A DNA stretch of 20,000 nucleotides from Cryptomeria japonica (lineage: Eukaryota; Streptophyta; Pinopsida; Cupressales; Cupressaceae): positions 450,001 to 470,000 of the forward strand of contig NW_026728905.1 in assembly GCF_030272615.1 (NCBI RefSeq), read 5' to 3'. Positions 9,097-16,220 of this stretch are shown piece after piece. Each line of letters begins with the position of its first letter. Position 1 is the first letter of the stretch. Below the pieces are notes generated by a model. It had not been told where the DNA came from. It was given only the letters and a program-made list of their open reading frames with translations, and ran no database searches. The position numbers and the translations under genes are program-made.

Positions 9097-9239
9097 CTAT
9101 TTGTCCGATTCTCATACATGTGTAGCCTACAGGAGCCATTAGGACATTGACCCCAACTTTTGACTTCTTAACGAAAACAAGGTCTTTGAGGTTGGCGTAA
9201 TGCGCACAACCAAGGGAGTTGACCCATCAAACCCAACAC

Positions 9240-9253
9240 CTCCCCTATATAAG
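9240..9253 (-). promoter_or_regulatory. Start-site-like core motif 11
   Basis: Core intact. The inverted partner is AAGGGAG instead of AGGGGAG; in a - strand RNA that change gives a G·U pair, so the potential helix survives. Confidence 0.45.
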
Positions 9254-9459
9254 CTATTTGTCTGATTCTCATACATGTGTAGCCTGCAACAACGATTAGG
9301 ACATCCACCCCAACTTCTGAATTCGTCTGCGTTGACCGCACCAAAGGTGCACGCCTTGGTGCTCACCAAAATCCGACTTCCGACTTCTTCTGCTATGCGG
9401 GGTCTTTGAGGTTGGCGCAGTGCGCACAACCAGGGGAGTCAACCCACCGAATGCAACAC

Positions 9460-9473
9460 CTCCCCTATATAAG
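9460..9473 (-). promoter_or_regulatory. Start-site-like core motif 12
   Basis: Core intact, 220 bp from motif 11 because of the extra 63-bp segment. The left flank has CAACCCACCGAATGCAACAC, a variant of the CATCAAACCCAACAC spacer seen in motifs 8-11. Confidence 0.45.
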
Positions 9474-9616
9474 CTATTTGTCTGATTCTCATACATGCGT
9501 AGACTGCAGCAATGATTAGGACATCCACCCCAACTTTTGACTTCTTAAACAAGACAGGGTCTTTGAAGTTGGTGCAGTGCACACAACCAGGGGAGTCGAC
9601 CCATCAAACGCAACAC

Positions 9617-9630
9617 CTCCCCTATATAAA
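9617..9630 (-). promoter_or_regulatory. Start-site-like core motif 13 (rightmost)
   Basis: This copy has one extra A (TATATAAAG on the + strand, CTTTATATAGGGG on the - strand). The flanking inverted repeat is intact. On the inferred - strand transcript it is the most upstream promoter, next to the GT-rich spacer. Confidence 0.42.
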
Positions 9631-9640
9631 GCTATTTGTC

Positions 9641-9890
9641 CGATTCTCATACGTGTAGTCTGCAGCAGCGATTAGGACATCGACCCCAACTTCCGAATTC
9701 GTTTGCATTGACCGCACCAAAGGTGCACGCCTTGGTGTGCACCTTGGAGTGCACTTTGGTGCTCACCTCGGTGCACACTTTGGTGTGCACCTCGGTGTGC
9801 ACCAAAGGTGCGCACCTTGGAGCGCACCAAAGGTGTACACTTTGGAGCGCACCACATAGGGTCTTTGAGAGGTTGGCGCAGTGCGCACAC
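9641..9890. repeat. GGTGCACACC-type short palindromic cluster
   Basis: Between 9700 and 9890 the sequence is a chain of ACCAAAGGTGCACGCC, TTGGTGTGCACC and TTGGAGTGCAC variants, many of them self-complementary around TGCA or TGCGCA. It ends in a GGGTCTTTGAGAGGTTGGCG fragment near 9857, a remnant of a promoter unit without a core motif. It links the promoter units to the GT-rich array. Open frames here are repeat artefacts. Confidence 0.75.
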
Positions 9891-10128
9891 CAAGGTGGGT
9901 GTTGAGGTGCGTGCCGAGGTGGGTGGGTGCTAGGGTGCGCTCCATGGTGGGTGCCAGGGTGGGTGCGTGCTAGGGTGGATTCCAAAGAGGGTCATAGGGT
10001 GGGTGCCAAGGTGGGTTGGTGATATAGTGGGTTCAAAGGTGGGTACTAGGGTGGGTTCCAAGGTGGGTCACAAGTTGGGTGCCAGGATGCGTGGGTGTTA
10101 GGTTGGGTGCCAAGGTGGGCTCCTGCGT

Positions 10129-10147
10129 GGGTGGGTGCTAGGGTGGG
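10129..10147 (+). other. Canonical G-quadruplex motif
   Basis: Four GGG runs at 10129-10131, 10133-10135, 10141-10143 and 10145-10147, with loops of 1, 5 and 1 nt. It fits the usual G3, loop 1-7 rule. It is G-rich on the + strand, C-rich on the inferred Pol I coding strand. Confidence 0.75.
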
Positions 10148-10268
10148 TTTCAAGGTGGACGCGAGGGCGGGTGCCAAGGTGGGTAACAAGTTGGGTGTTA
10201 GGATGGGTGAGTGCTAGAGTGGGTGCCAAGGTGGGTGGGTGCTAAGGTGGATGCCAAGGTGGTTCACA

Positions 10269-10287
10269 GGGTGGGTGGGTTCTAGGG
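10269..10287 (+). other. Canonical G-quadruplex motif
   Basis: Four GGG runs at 10269-10271, 10273-10275, 10277-10279 and 10285-10287, with loops of 1, 1 and 5 nt, among the more stable loop arrangements known for quadruplexes. Other segments of this array come close but have GG runs or longer loops. Confidence 0.78.
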
Positions 10288-11090
10288 TGAGTTCCAAGGT
10301 GGGTCACAGGTTTAGTGCTAGGGTGCGTGTCAAGGCGGGTGTCGAGGTGCCTGGGTGCTAGGGTGTGGATGCCAATGTGGGTCATAGGGTGGGTACTAGG
10401 GTGGGCTGCAATGTGGGTGCCAAGGTGGGTAACATGCTCGGTTGGTTCTAAATTGGGTGTCAGGGTGGGTGTGCACCCACCTTGCCCGAGGTGGGTGCCA
10501 AGGTGCCAGTGTGGGTGGGTGCTAAGGTGGATGCCAAGGTGGGTGAGAAGGTGGGTGATAGGTTGAGTGGTAGGATGGGTGGGTGCCAAGATGGGTCACA
10601 GGGTGGGTGCAAGGGTGGGTAGGTGCTAGGGTTGGTGTCAGGGTGGGTGGGTGCTAGGTTGGGTTCCAAGGTGGGTGCGAGGGTGAGTGTCAAGGTGGGT
10701 CACAGGTTAGGTGCTAGGATGGGTGAGTGCTAGGGTGCAAAGGTGCCAGGGTGGGTGCTAGGATGGGTCGATGCTAGGGTGAGTGGCAAGGTGGGTCCAC
10801 AAGTGTCAAGGTGGGTGCCGAGGTGGGTGCCAACTTGGGTTCCAAGGTGGGTGCCAAGTGGGCGACTGCTATGGTGGATGCCAAGGTGGGTCACGGGGTG
10901 GGTGCCAAGTTGCTAGGTTGTGTTCCAAGGTGGGTGCCAACGTGGCTGCTAGGGTGCGTGGGTTAAAGGGTGTGTCACAACGTGGGTGCCAGGATGGGTG
11001 CGCACCCACACTGGCCAAGACGGGTGCAAGGTTGGGTTCCAAGCCCGGTCACAGGCTGGGTGCTAGGATGGGTGGGTGCCAAGGTGGGCA

Positions 11091-11114
11091 CCAGGGTGGG
11101 TGCACCCACCCTGG
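11091..11114. repeat. Perfect 24-bp palindrome at the start of the 6-kb unit
   Basis: CCAGGGTGGGTG (11091-11102) is followed directly by its exact reverse complement (11103-11114). Homology with the second 6-kb copy begins at the centre of this palindrome, so only the right arm is present at 17137. A degenerate version lies near 11210-11235, and again in the second copy. Confidence 0.92.
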
Positions 11115-11565
11115 CCAAGGTGGGTCACGGGGTGGGTCCTAGGGTGGGTAACAGGGTGGGTACTAAGGTGCGTGCCAAGGTGGGTCATGGGGTGGGTGCC
11201 AAGGTGGGCACCAGGGTGGGTGTGCACCAACCCTAGCCAGGGTAGGTCACGGGGTGGTTGTCGGGGTGGGCGTCAAGGAGCCAAGGTGGGTGGCAAGTAG
11301 CCAAGTTGCGTGCCAAGGTGGGTGTCGGGGTGGGTGCCAAGGATCCAAGGTGGGTGCCAAGGAACCAAGGTGGGTGTCTGGGTGGGTGCCGAGGTGGGAG
11401 CCAGGGTGGGTCCCAAGGTGAGTGCAAAGGTGGGTGCCAGGGTCAAGGTGAGTGCCAATGTGGGTTCCAAGGTGCCAGGGTCAGGGTGAGTGCCAATGTG
11501 GGTTCAAAGGTGCTAAGTTGGGTGCGAGGTTGGGTGCGAGGGTGGGTGGGTGCCAAGGTGTGCTA
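11103..11565. repeat. GT-rich repeat segment at the left of the 6-kb unit
   Basis: Same GGTGGGTGCCAAGG family as the array to its left, with additions such as CAAGGAGCCAAGG, GGTGCCAGGGTCAGGGTGAG and a GTGCGAGGTTGGGTGCGAGG tail. Copy 2 repeats it at 17137-17587. It ends at CTAGGTGGAAGCCCGGGTGG, where the T-rich block begins to take over. No gene is seen. Confidence 0.85.
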
Positions 11566-11639
11566 GGTGGAAGCCCGGGTGGGTCGGCATCCCATGGGTG
11601 TCGAGTTGGGTGCCTGATGGGTGCTTCTTGTCAAGTTTT

Positions 11640-11961
11640 AGTCGTCGGGACTCATTTCGAGCCTTAGAGGTCGTTTCTTGTCCGGTTGCCCTGTCTTCGA
11701 CCTGGGAACCCAATTTTGGTCCTCGGGTCCCATTTTTTTTTGTCTCGCATCCCACTTTTGGCCTGTGGCCTTTTCGGGGTCGATTCTCGTTTTGGGCATC
11801 AGAGCATGTTTCTTCTCCTAAAACCCAATATTTGTTTATTAAGTCTCGGAACACATTTTTGTTCTCGTGGACCCATCATGGGTCTTGGAACGCATTTGTG
11901 GTCCTTGGGTCCCATTTTGCATCCCGAAACTTGTGTTTTGGTGCTTGATCCCTATTTTGGG
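11640..11961. repeat. T-rich block with degenerate ~20-nt periodicity, upstream of 5S copy 1
   Basis: The block splits into degenerate words of 19-21 nt resembling TCTCGG(G/A)(T/A)CCCATTTTGG. Examples are CTGGGAACCCAATTTTGGT, CCTCGGGTCCCATTTT, TCTCGCATCCCACTTTTGG, TCTCGGAACACATTTTTGT, TCTTGGAACGCATTTGTGG and TCCTTGGGTCCCATTTTGC. Phase slips in the middle (11775-11850). A T9 tract lies near 11736. The composition contrasts sharply with the GC- and GT-rich flanks. Open frames cross it in several phases without a coherent product, so I treat it as non-coding. Confidence 0.65.
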
Positions 11962-12356
11962 TGCCCACCTTGCACCAAGTGCGCACCCGGGGCAAACCGA
12001 GCGCCTTGGTGCACCGGGGCAAGATCGAGCGTGCACCCGAGGCGCCCCGAACATGCACCAAGGTGCACTCGGCCCACATGTGAGCGCAGGTCGTTGCGCC
12101 CGAGGTGGTGTGTGGGCACCGCGTTGCAGACGGGACACTGCACGCACACGACGCCCCGTCCAGGTGCACGCACGTAGGCCGGGCCGGGTGCACACCCGAC
12201 GCCCTAGCAAGGTGCGCGCACCCGGGCAGGGCTCACACTTGGCGAACGGGGCGCACTTCGCGAGGGAGGGTGTGCACCTCGACGGGGGTGGGTGGCCGGG
12301 GTGGATTCGCACGTGGGTCGCGGTTTGCTAAGTACACACTGCGACAAGCTCATAAC
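11962..12356 (+). other. GC-rich 5' flank of 5S copy 1
   Basis: GC-rich spacer with GTGCGCACC- and GGTGCACG-type words and CACCCGAGGCGCCCCGAACA-like segments. The last 40 bp before the gene (TTTGCTAAGTACACACTGCG, then ACAAGCTCATAAC) are less repetitive. C is at -1, as in most plant 5S genes. At about -28, where angiosperm 5S genes usually have TATATA, there is only CTAAGTAC. The sequence is unchanged in copy 2 (17984-18378). I see no coding gene. Confidence 0.6.
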
Positions 12357-12475
12357 GGGTGCGATCATACCAGCGTTAGTGCACCGGATCCCATCAGAAC
12401 TCCGCAGTTAAGCGCGCTTGGGCCGGAGTAGTACTAGGATGGGTGACCTCCCGGGAAGTCCCGGTGTTGCACCCT
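12357..12475 (+). rRNA. 5S ribosomal RNA, copy 1
   Basis: A 119-nt match to plant 5S rRNA from GGGTGCGATCATACCAGC to GGTGTTGCACCCT. The ends pair as helix I (GGGTGC with GCACCC). Internal Pol III control elements are present: box A AGTTAAGCGCGC at 12406-12417 (gene positions 50-61) and the box C region GGATGGGTGACCTCCCGGG. The product is the 5S component of the large ribosomal subunit, transcribed by RNA polymerase III with TFIIIA. GCGTTAGTGCACC, AAGCGCGC and GGCCGGAG resemble gymnosperm 5S as I remember it. It differs from copy 2 at nucleotide 80 (A here, TACTAGGATGGG). The sequence looks functional, though its first terminator T-run is broken. Confidence 0.97.
12406..12454 (+). promoter_or_regulatory. 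Internal Pol III promoter of 5S copy 1
   Basis: Box A AGTTAAGCGCGC at 12406-12417, an intermediate element around 12423-12428 (CCGGAG), and the box C region at about 12436-12453 (AGGATGGGTGACCTCCCG). Spacing agrees with other 5S genes. TFIIIA binds this region. The only difference between the two copies lies at 12436, at the box C edge. Confidence 0.85.
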
Positions 12476-12487
12476 TTCTTAGTTTTT
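12475..12487 (+). terminator. Pol III terminator of 5S copy 1 (first T-run interrupted)
   Basis: After GCACCC comes TTTCTTAGTTTTT. The run next to the gene is only TTT because of C at 12478. The first run long enough for reliable Pol III release is T5 at 12483-12487. A transcript of this copy may therefore carry about 8 extra 3' nucleotides before trimming. Confidence 0.7.
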
Positions 12488-12924
12488 CGCCGGGCGTCGC
12501 AATGCTATTTGAATAAACCTTTTGCCCGTTTGCGTTCTCGTCGGGGCCGGGCCGGGCCGGGGTGCGCTGCCCGCACTACCGCGCGCGCGGGGGCGACACC
12601 GAGCGCGCACCCGAGGCGCCCCGAGCACACAGGCCACGGTGCAACCCGGGCGTTGTGCGCGCACCCCGGTGCGCCCGAGGTGCTGCGCGCGCACCCAGGT
12701 GAAATCGGTGTGCACCTCGGCCAGTGCGCGCTCGGTCGAGTCGCGCACGTTGGCCAAGGTGCACGGTGATGTTTCTTACTCTAAGGTTCCGCACCAGACG
12801 CCCGGGACAGGTGAGCGAAGCTGGGCGGGGCCGGGTGCGCGGCCGGGGCAGGTGCACGCAGCTGGAGAGAGCTTTGGAGCACACCAGAGGTGCGCACCTT
12901 GGAGCACACTTCGGAGCGCACCAA
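12488..12924. other. GC-rich 3' flank of 5S copy 1
   Basis: Starts with CGCCGGGCGTCGCAATGC, then GCCGGGCCGGGCCGGGG near 12546-12562 and the CG-dense CTACCGCGCGCGCGGGGGCG near 12577-12596. Further right it changes into GGTGCGCACC-type words (near 12889-12920). A less repetitive stretch, GTGATGTTTCTTACTCTAAG, lies near 12766-12785. Copy 2 repeats the flank at 18510-18946 with one change at 18886. Open frames give Arg/Ala/Gly-rich products in several phases and no family I recognise. Confidence 0.65.
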
Positions 12925-13040
12925 TGATGCGCTCCATTCAAAAGTTTCCTGAAAAGGCAAAAAAAGTTGAGATTATAGAATTTCCCACTTGAGAGATTGT
13001 AAAAAAAAAAAATTTAAAATGAAGGAAACGCGGGTGCCAA
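12925..13040. repeat. AT-rich island A0 (diverged)
   Basis: Begins GATGCGCTCCATTCAAAAG, then TTTCCTGAAAAGGCAAAAAA, ends in A12, TTTAAAATGAAGGAAACGCG. It aligns loosely with the five well-conserved islands at 15146-17096 but lacks the TTCCGTTTT hairpin. The second 6-kb copy carries the same island at 18947-19062. It is strikingly AT-rich within GC-rich spacer. Confidence 0.7.
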
Positions 13041-13661
13041 GGTGTGCGCGCCCGGGTGCGCAGCCCAGCCAAGGTGTGCGCACCAAGGCGCCCACCCTGG
13101 CGAAGGTGCACGCAAGGTGCGCACCCGAGGCAAACCGGACAATTAACCCAACTTTCGACTTCGCGCGCACCTGCGCACCTTGGAGCGCACTTCGGAGCGC
13201 TCCTTGTTGCGCACCAATCTTGGGCACCTCGGAGTGCACCATGGCGCCCACCAAGGTGCGCACCCGGGGCAAACCGAGCTCCGACTTCGTGCGCACCTTG
13301 GAGCGCACGAAAGGTGCGCACCATGGCGCCCACCAAGGTGCGCAGCCCAGCCAAGGCGTGCGCATCAAGGTGCGCACCCTGGCGAAGGTGCGCACCCGGG
13401 GCAAACCGAGCTCCGACTTCGTGCGCACCTTGGAGCGCACAAAGGGTGCGCAACCCAGCCAAGGTGTGCGCACCCCGGGCAAACCGAGCTCCGAATCGTG
13501 CGCACCTTGGAGCACACTTCGGAGCCCTCCTTGGTGCGCACCGATGTTGCGCACCTCGGAGCGCACCCGGGGAAAACAATGCAATTAACCCGACTTTCGA
13601 CTTCGTGGGCACCTCGGAGCGCTCTCGGGTTCGCACCTCGGAGCACACCGAGGTGCGCACC
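13041..13661. repeat. GGTGCGCACC palindromic spacer repeats, block 1
   Basis: Built from words such as AAGGTGCGCACCCGGGGCAA, ACCGAGCTCCGACTTCGTGC, GCACCTTGGAGCGCAC and CAACCCAGCCAAGGTGTGCG. The 10-mer GGTGCGCACC is its own reverse complement, so both strands look alike. Two ATTAACCC(A/G)ACTTTCGACTTCG segments (near 13142 and 13585) recur at 15330 and 15810. Frames are open on both strands across it, with Cys/Arg/Ala/Pro-rich products. Copy 2 repeats it at 19063-19683 with one substitution. Confidence 0.88.
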
Positions 13662-13716
13662 TTTGATGCGCTGCCTTCACCAATTTCCAGAAAAGGCAAG
13701 AAAACATTGAGAAGGT
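13662..13716. repeat. AT-rich island A1 (truncated)
   Basis: TTTGATGCGCTGCCTTCACC, then AATTTCCAGAAAAGGCAAGA and AAACATTGAGAAGG. It has the first half of the island consensus and none of the TTTTAAAATTTCCGTTTT half. Repeated in copy 2 at 19684-19738. Confidence 0.75.
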
Positions 13717-15145
13717 GTGCGCACCGAGGTGCCCACCCTGGCGAAGGTGCACGCGAGGTGCGCACCCGGGGCAAACCGGGCTCCGACTTCGTGCACGCCA
13801 TGCTGCGCACCTTGGAGGGCCATGGTGCGCACCTTGGAGCACACTTCGGAGCGCTCAATGGTGCCCAACCCAGCCAAGGTGCCCACCGCGGCGAAGGTGC
13901 ACGCGAGGTGCGCACCCGGGGCAAACCGGGCTCCGACTTCGTGCACGCCGCACCTTGGAGCACACTTCGGAGCGCTCCTTGGTGCGCACCAGGGCGCGCA
14001 ACCCAGCCGAGGTGCCCACCCCGGCGAAGGTGCACGCGGGGTGCGCACCCGAGGCAAACCGGGCTCCGACTTCGTGCACGCCATGGTGCCCACCGCGGCG
14101 AAGGTGCACGCGAGGTGCGCACCCGGGGCAAACCGGGCTCCGACTTCGTGCACGCCGCACCTTGGAGCACACTTCGGAGCGCTCCTTGGTGCGCACCAGG
14201 GCGCGCAACCCAGCCGAGGTGCCCACCCCGGCGAAGGTGCACGCGAGGTGCGCACCCGGGGCAAACCGGGCTCCGACTTCGTGCACGCCATGGTGCCCAC
14301 CGCGGCGAAGGTGCACGCGAGGTGCGCACCCGGGGCAAACCGGGCTCCGACTTCGTGCACGCCGAACCTTGGAGCACACTTCGGAGCGCTCCTTGGTGCG
14401 CACCATGGTGCCCACCAGGGCGCGCAACCCCGCCGAAGGTGCACGCGAGGTGCGCACCCGGGGCAAACCGGGCTCCGACTTCGTGCACGCCGCACCTTGG
14501 AGCACACTTCGGAGCGCTCCTTGGTGCGCACCAGGGCGCGCAACCCCGCCGAAGGTGCACGCGAGGTGCGCACCCGGGGCAAACCGGGCTCCGACTTCGT
14601 GCACGCCATGGTGCGCACCAGGGTGCCCACCGCGGCGAAGGTGCGCACCCGGGGCAAACCGGGCTCCGACTTCGTGCACGCCGCACCTTGGAGCACACTT
14701 CGGAGCGCTCCTTGGTGCGCACCAGGGCGCGCAACCCAGCCGAGGTGCCCACCCCGGCGAAGGTGCACGCGAGGTGCGCACCCGGGGCAAACCGGGCTCC
14801 GACTTCGTGCACGCCATGGTGCCCACCGCGGCGAAGGTGCGCACCCGGGGCAAACCGGGCTAGGACTTCGTGCACGCCGCACCTTGGAGCACACTTCGGA
14901 GCGCTCCTTGGTGTGCACCATGGTGCCCACCAGGCCGCGCAACCCAGCCAAGGTGTGCGCACCAAGGTGCACGCGAGGTGCGCACCCGGGGCAAACCGGG
15001 GTCCGGCTTCGTGCACGCCGCACCTTGGAGCACACATCGGGGCGCTCCCGGGTTCGCACCGGCGTTGCGCACCGTGGTGGGCACCTCGGAGCGCACCGTG
15101 GTGGGCACCTCGGAGCACACCAAGGTGGGCAGCGAGGTGCGCACC
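13717..15145. repeat. 74/133-bp modular tandem array, palindrome-rich
   Basis: The marker GCAAACCGGG starts at 13771, 13921, 14054, 14128, 14261, 14335, 14463, 14579, 14654, 14787, 14850 and 14991. Spacings fall mainly into two classes: short (63-75 bp) and long (116-150 bp). The short module contains CATGGTGCCCACCGCGGCGA. The long one adds GCACCTTGGAGCACACTTCG, GAGCGCTCCTTGGTGCGCAC and CAGGGCGCGCAACCCAGCCG. A short plus a long module gives a higher-order step of about 207 bp. Frames longer than 470 codons are open on both strands because the modules almost lack stop triplets; I reject them as genes. Confidence 0.9.
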
Positions 15146-15256
15146 TTTGATGCGATGCCTTCACTAATTTCCATAAAAGGCAAAAGAAAACGAGATTTTA
15201 AAATTTCCGTTTTGAAAGATAGTGAGAAAAAGGGAATGCTGGTGCCATCTTGAGCC
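15146..15256. repeat. AT-rich island A2
   Basis: Runs from TTTGATGCGATGCCTTCACT to GGTGCCATCTTGAGCC. The central inverted repeat is damaged here (GAAAAAGGGAA instead of AAAAACGGAA), leaving a shorter stem. It starts a series of five islands at 494-, 470-, 355- and 514-bp steps. Confidence 0.85.
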
Positions 15257-15639
15257 CGCCCTGGTGCGCAGCCCAGCCAAGGTGTGCGCACCAAGGTGCC
15301 CACCCTGGCGAAGGTGCGCGCCCGGGCAATTAACCCAACTTCCAACTTCGCGCGCGCCAGGGTGGGAGCGCACCCAACAACCGGGCCTGGGAAGAGCCAA
15401 TGCGAGAAACCCCACCAAACGCTCTGACAAAAAAAGAGGGGGCGCTCCAGTAACCCCGCTTCGGAGCGCACCCTGGGCAAACCCAGCCAGGGTGCCCACC
15501 CCGGCCAAGGTGCAGGCGAGGTGCGCACCCGGGGCAAACCGGGCTCCGACAACGTGCACGCCGCACCTTGGAGCACACTTCGTAGCGCTCCCGGGTGCGC
15601 ACCTCAGAGCACACCAAGGTGGGCAGCGAGGTGCGCACC
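15257..15639. repeat. Spacer between islands A2 and A3
   Basis: Holds CAATTAACCCAACTTCC, then a less repetitive block near 15397-15470 (GCCAATGCGAGAAACCCCAC, CAAACGCTCTGACAAAAAAA, GGCGCTCCAGTAACCCCGC), then TTGGAGCACACTTCG modules. The less repetitive block recurs at 15866-15940 with few changes, so A2 and A3 plus their spacers are a tandem pair. No RNA gene family I recognise fits it. Confidence 0.8.
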
Positions 15640-15751
15640 TTTGATGCGCTGCCTTCACTAATTTCCAGAAAAGGCAAAAAAAAGAGGAGATTTTAAAATT
15701 TCCGTTTTGAAAGATAGTGAAAAAAACGGAACGCGGGTGCCATCTTGAGCC
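15640..15751. repeat. AT-rich island A3 with perfect hairpin
   Basis: Contains TTCCGTTTT at 15700-15708 and its exact complement AAAACGGAA at 15723-15731, with a 14-nt loop (GAAAGATAGTGAAA). TTTTAAAATT precedes the stem. Neighbouring sequence is GC-rich spacer, so the island would be the easiest place in this region to melt. Confidence 0.87.
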
Positions 15752-16109
15752 CGCCCGGGTGCACAGCCCAGGTAAGGTGCCCACCCTGGCAAAGGTGCGC
15801 ACCCGGGCAATTAACCCTACTTCCGACTTCGTGCGCGCCAGGGTGGCAACCGGGCCTGGGAAGAGCCAATGCGAGAAACCCCACCAAACGCTCCGACAAA
15901 AAAAGAGGCGGCGCTCCAATAACCCCGCTTCGGAGCGCAGCCGGGGCAAACCCAGCCAAGGTGCCCACCCCGACGAAGGTGCACGCGAGGTGCGCACCCG
16001 GGGCAAACCGGGCTCCGACAACGTGCACGCAGCACCTTGGAGCACACTTCGAAGCACTCCCGGGTGCCCACCGGCGTTGCGCACCGTGGTGGGCAGCGAG
16101 GTGCGCACC
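15752..16109. repeat. Spacer between islands A3 and A4
   Basis: Second copy of the A2-A3 spacer design: CAATTAACCCTACTTCCG, the GCCAATGCGAGAAACCCCAC block, then GGGCAAACCCAGCCAAGGTG and TTGGAGCACACTTCG. Base differences from the first copy are scattered; it is slightly shorter. No gene seen. Confidence 0.8.
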
Positions 16110-16220
16110 TTTGATGCGCTGCCTTCACTAATTTCCAGAAAAGGCAAAAAAAAATGAGATTTTAAAATTTCCGTTTTGAAAGATAGTGAAAAAAACGGAA
16201 CGCGGGTGCCATCTTGAGCC
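16110..16220. repeat. AT-rich island A4 with perfect hairpin
   Basis: Stem TTCCGTTTT at 16169-16177 and AAAACGGAA at 16192-16200, with the same loop as A3. The A-run after AAAAGG differs in length from A3 and A6, as expected of slipping homopolymers. Confidence 0.87.

Larger units (their letters stand above)
8641..9640 (-). repeat. 157-bp promoter units (six core motifs)
   Basis: Core motifs at 8775, 8932, 9089 and 9246 are 157 bp apart; 9466 and 9623 follow after one 220-bp step and another of 157. The unit is the 311-bp unit without its CGCCTTGGTGCGCACC…TATCGAATCGG half. It contains GGTCTTTGAGGTTGGCG, GGGGAGTCGACCCATCAAAC, the core motif, TGTCTGATTCTCATACATG and GACATCGACCCCAAC. The 220-bp step carries an extra segment of about 63 bp (GCACCAAAGGTGCACGCC and neighbours, near 9330-9395). 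These copies have more TG/CA where the 311-bp units have CG, consistent with decay of methylated CpG. Confidence 0.9.
9891..11102. repeat. GT-rich low-complexity array (GGTGGGTGCCAA family)
   Basis: About 1.2 kb of degenerate words such as GGTGGGTGCCAAGG, GGTGCTAGGGTGGG and GGTCACAGGGTGGG, at irregular 10-25 bp spacing. The G-rich strand is the + strand throughout, so strand asymmetry is strong. Several four-G-run stretches fit the canonical G-quadruplex rule. Occasional C-rich inversions create perfect or near-perfect palindromes (near 10464-10481, 10990-11015 and 11091-11114). No gene is supported: open frames give Gly/Val/Trp/Arg or Pro/Thr/His repeats. Confidence 0.9.

Noticed and set aside
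5491-9630. Plus-strand Pol II or snRNA-type promoters based on TATATAAG
   Set aside because: No upstream snRNA element and no recognisable product follow on the + strand, while the - strand reading matches a Pol I start consensus including the G run. Kept as an alternative, not excluded.
5491-9640. LTR retrotransposon or terminal-repeat element with TATA boxes (for example a Cassandra-type element, which also carries 5S-like sequence)
   Set aside because: The TATATAAG units are head-to-tail, with no TG…CA ends, primer-binding site, polypurine tract or target duplication that I could find. The 5S genes are full length with terminators, not embedded promoter fragments.
9891-11102. Telomere-like or interstitial telomeric repeat
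   Set aside because: The G-rich words are GGTGGGTGCCAA variants. No run of the plant telomere repeat TTTAGGG is present.
11550-12331. Frames of 130-163 codons across the T-rich block, duplicated at 17572-18353
   Set aside because: Several overlapping frames on both strands, no recognised domain, and a degenerate 20-nt repeat that explains the composition. Identity between the two copies comes from the 6-kb duplication, not from coding constraint.
12938-15167. Overlapping open frames of more than 700 codons on both strands (12938-15118 minus, 13044-15167 plus)
   Set aside because: They run through palindromic tandem modules that nearly lack stop triplets on either strand. Products are Cys/Arg/Ala/Pro/His-rich repeats with no domain I recognise, and several frames are open at once. 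Frame lengths follow the repeat array, not a gene.
15397-15940. Possible small RNA gene in the duplicated GCCAATGCGAGAAACCCCAC block
   Set aside because: It has a T-poor end, no internal A/B boxes that I can identify, and no tRNA or snoRNA fold by eye. Two copies arise from the tandem island-spacer pair.
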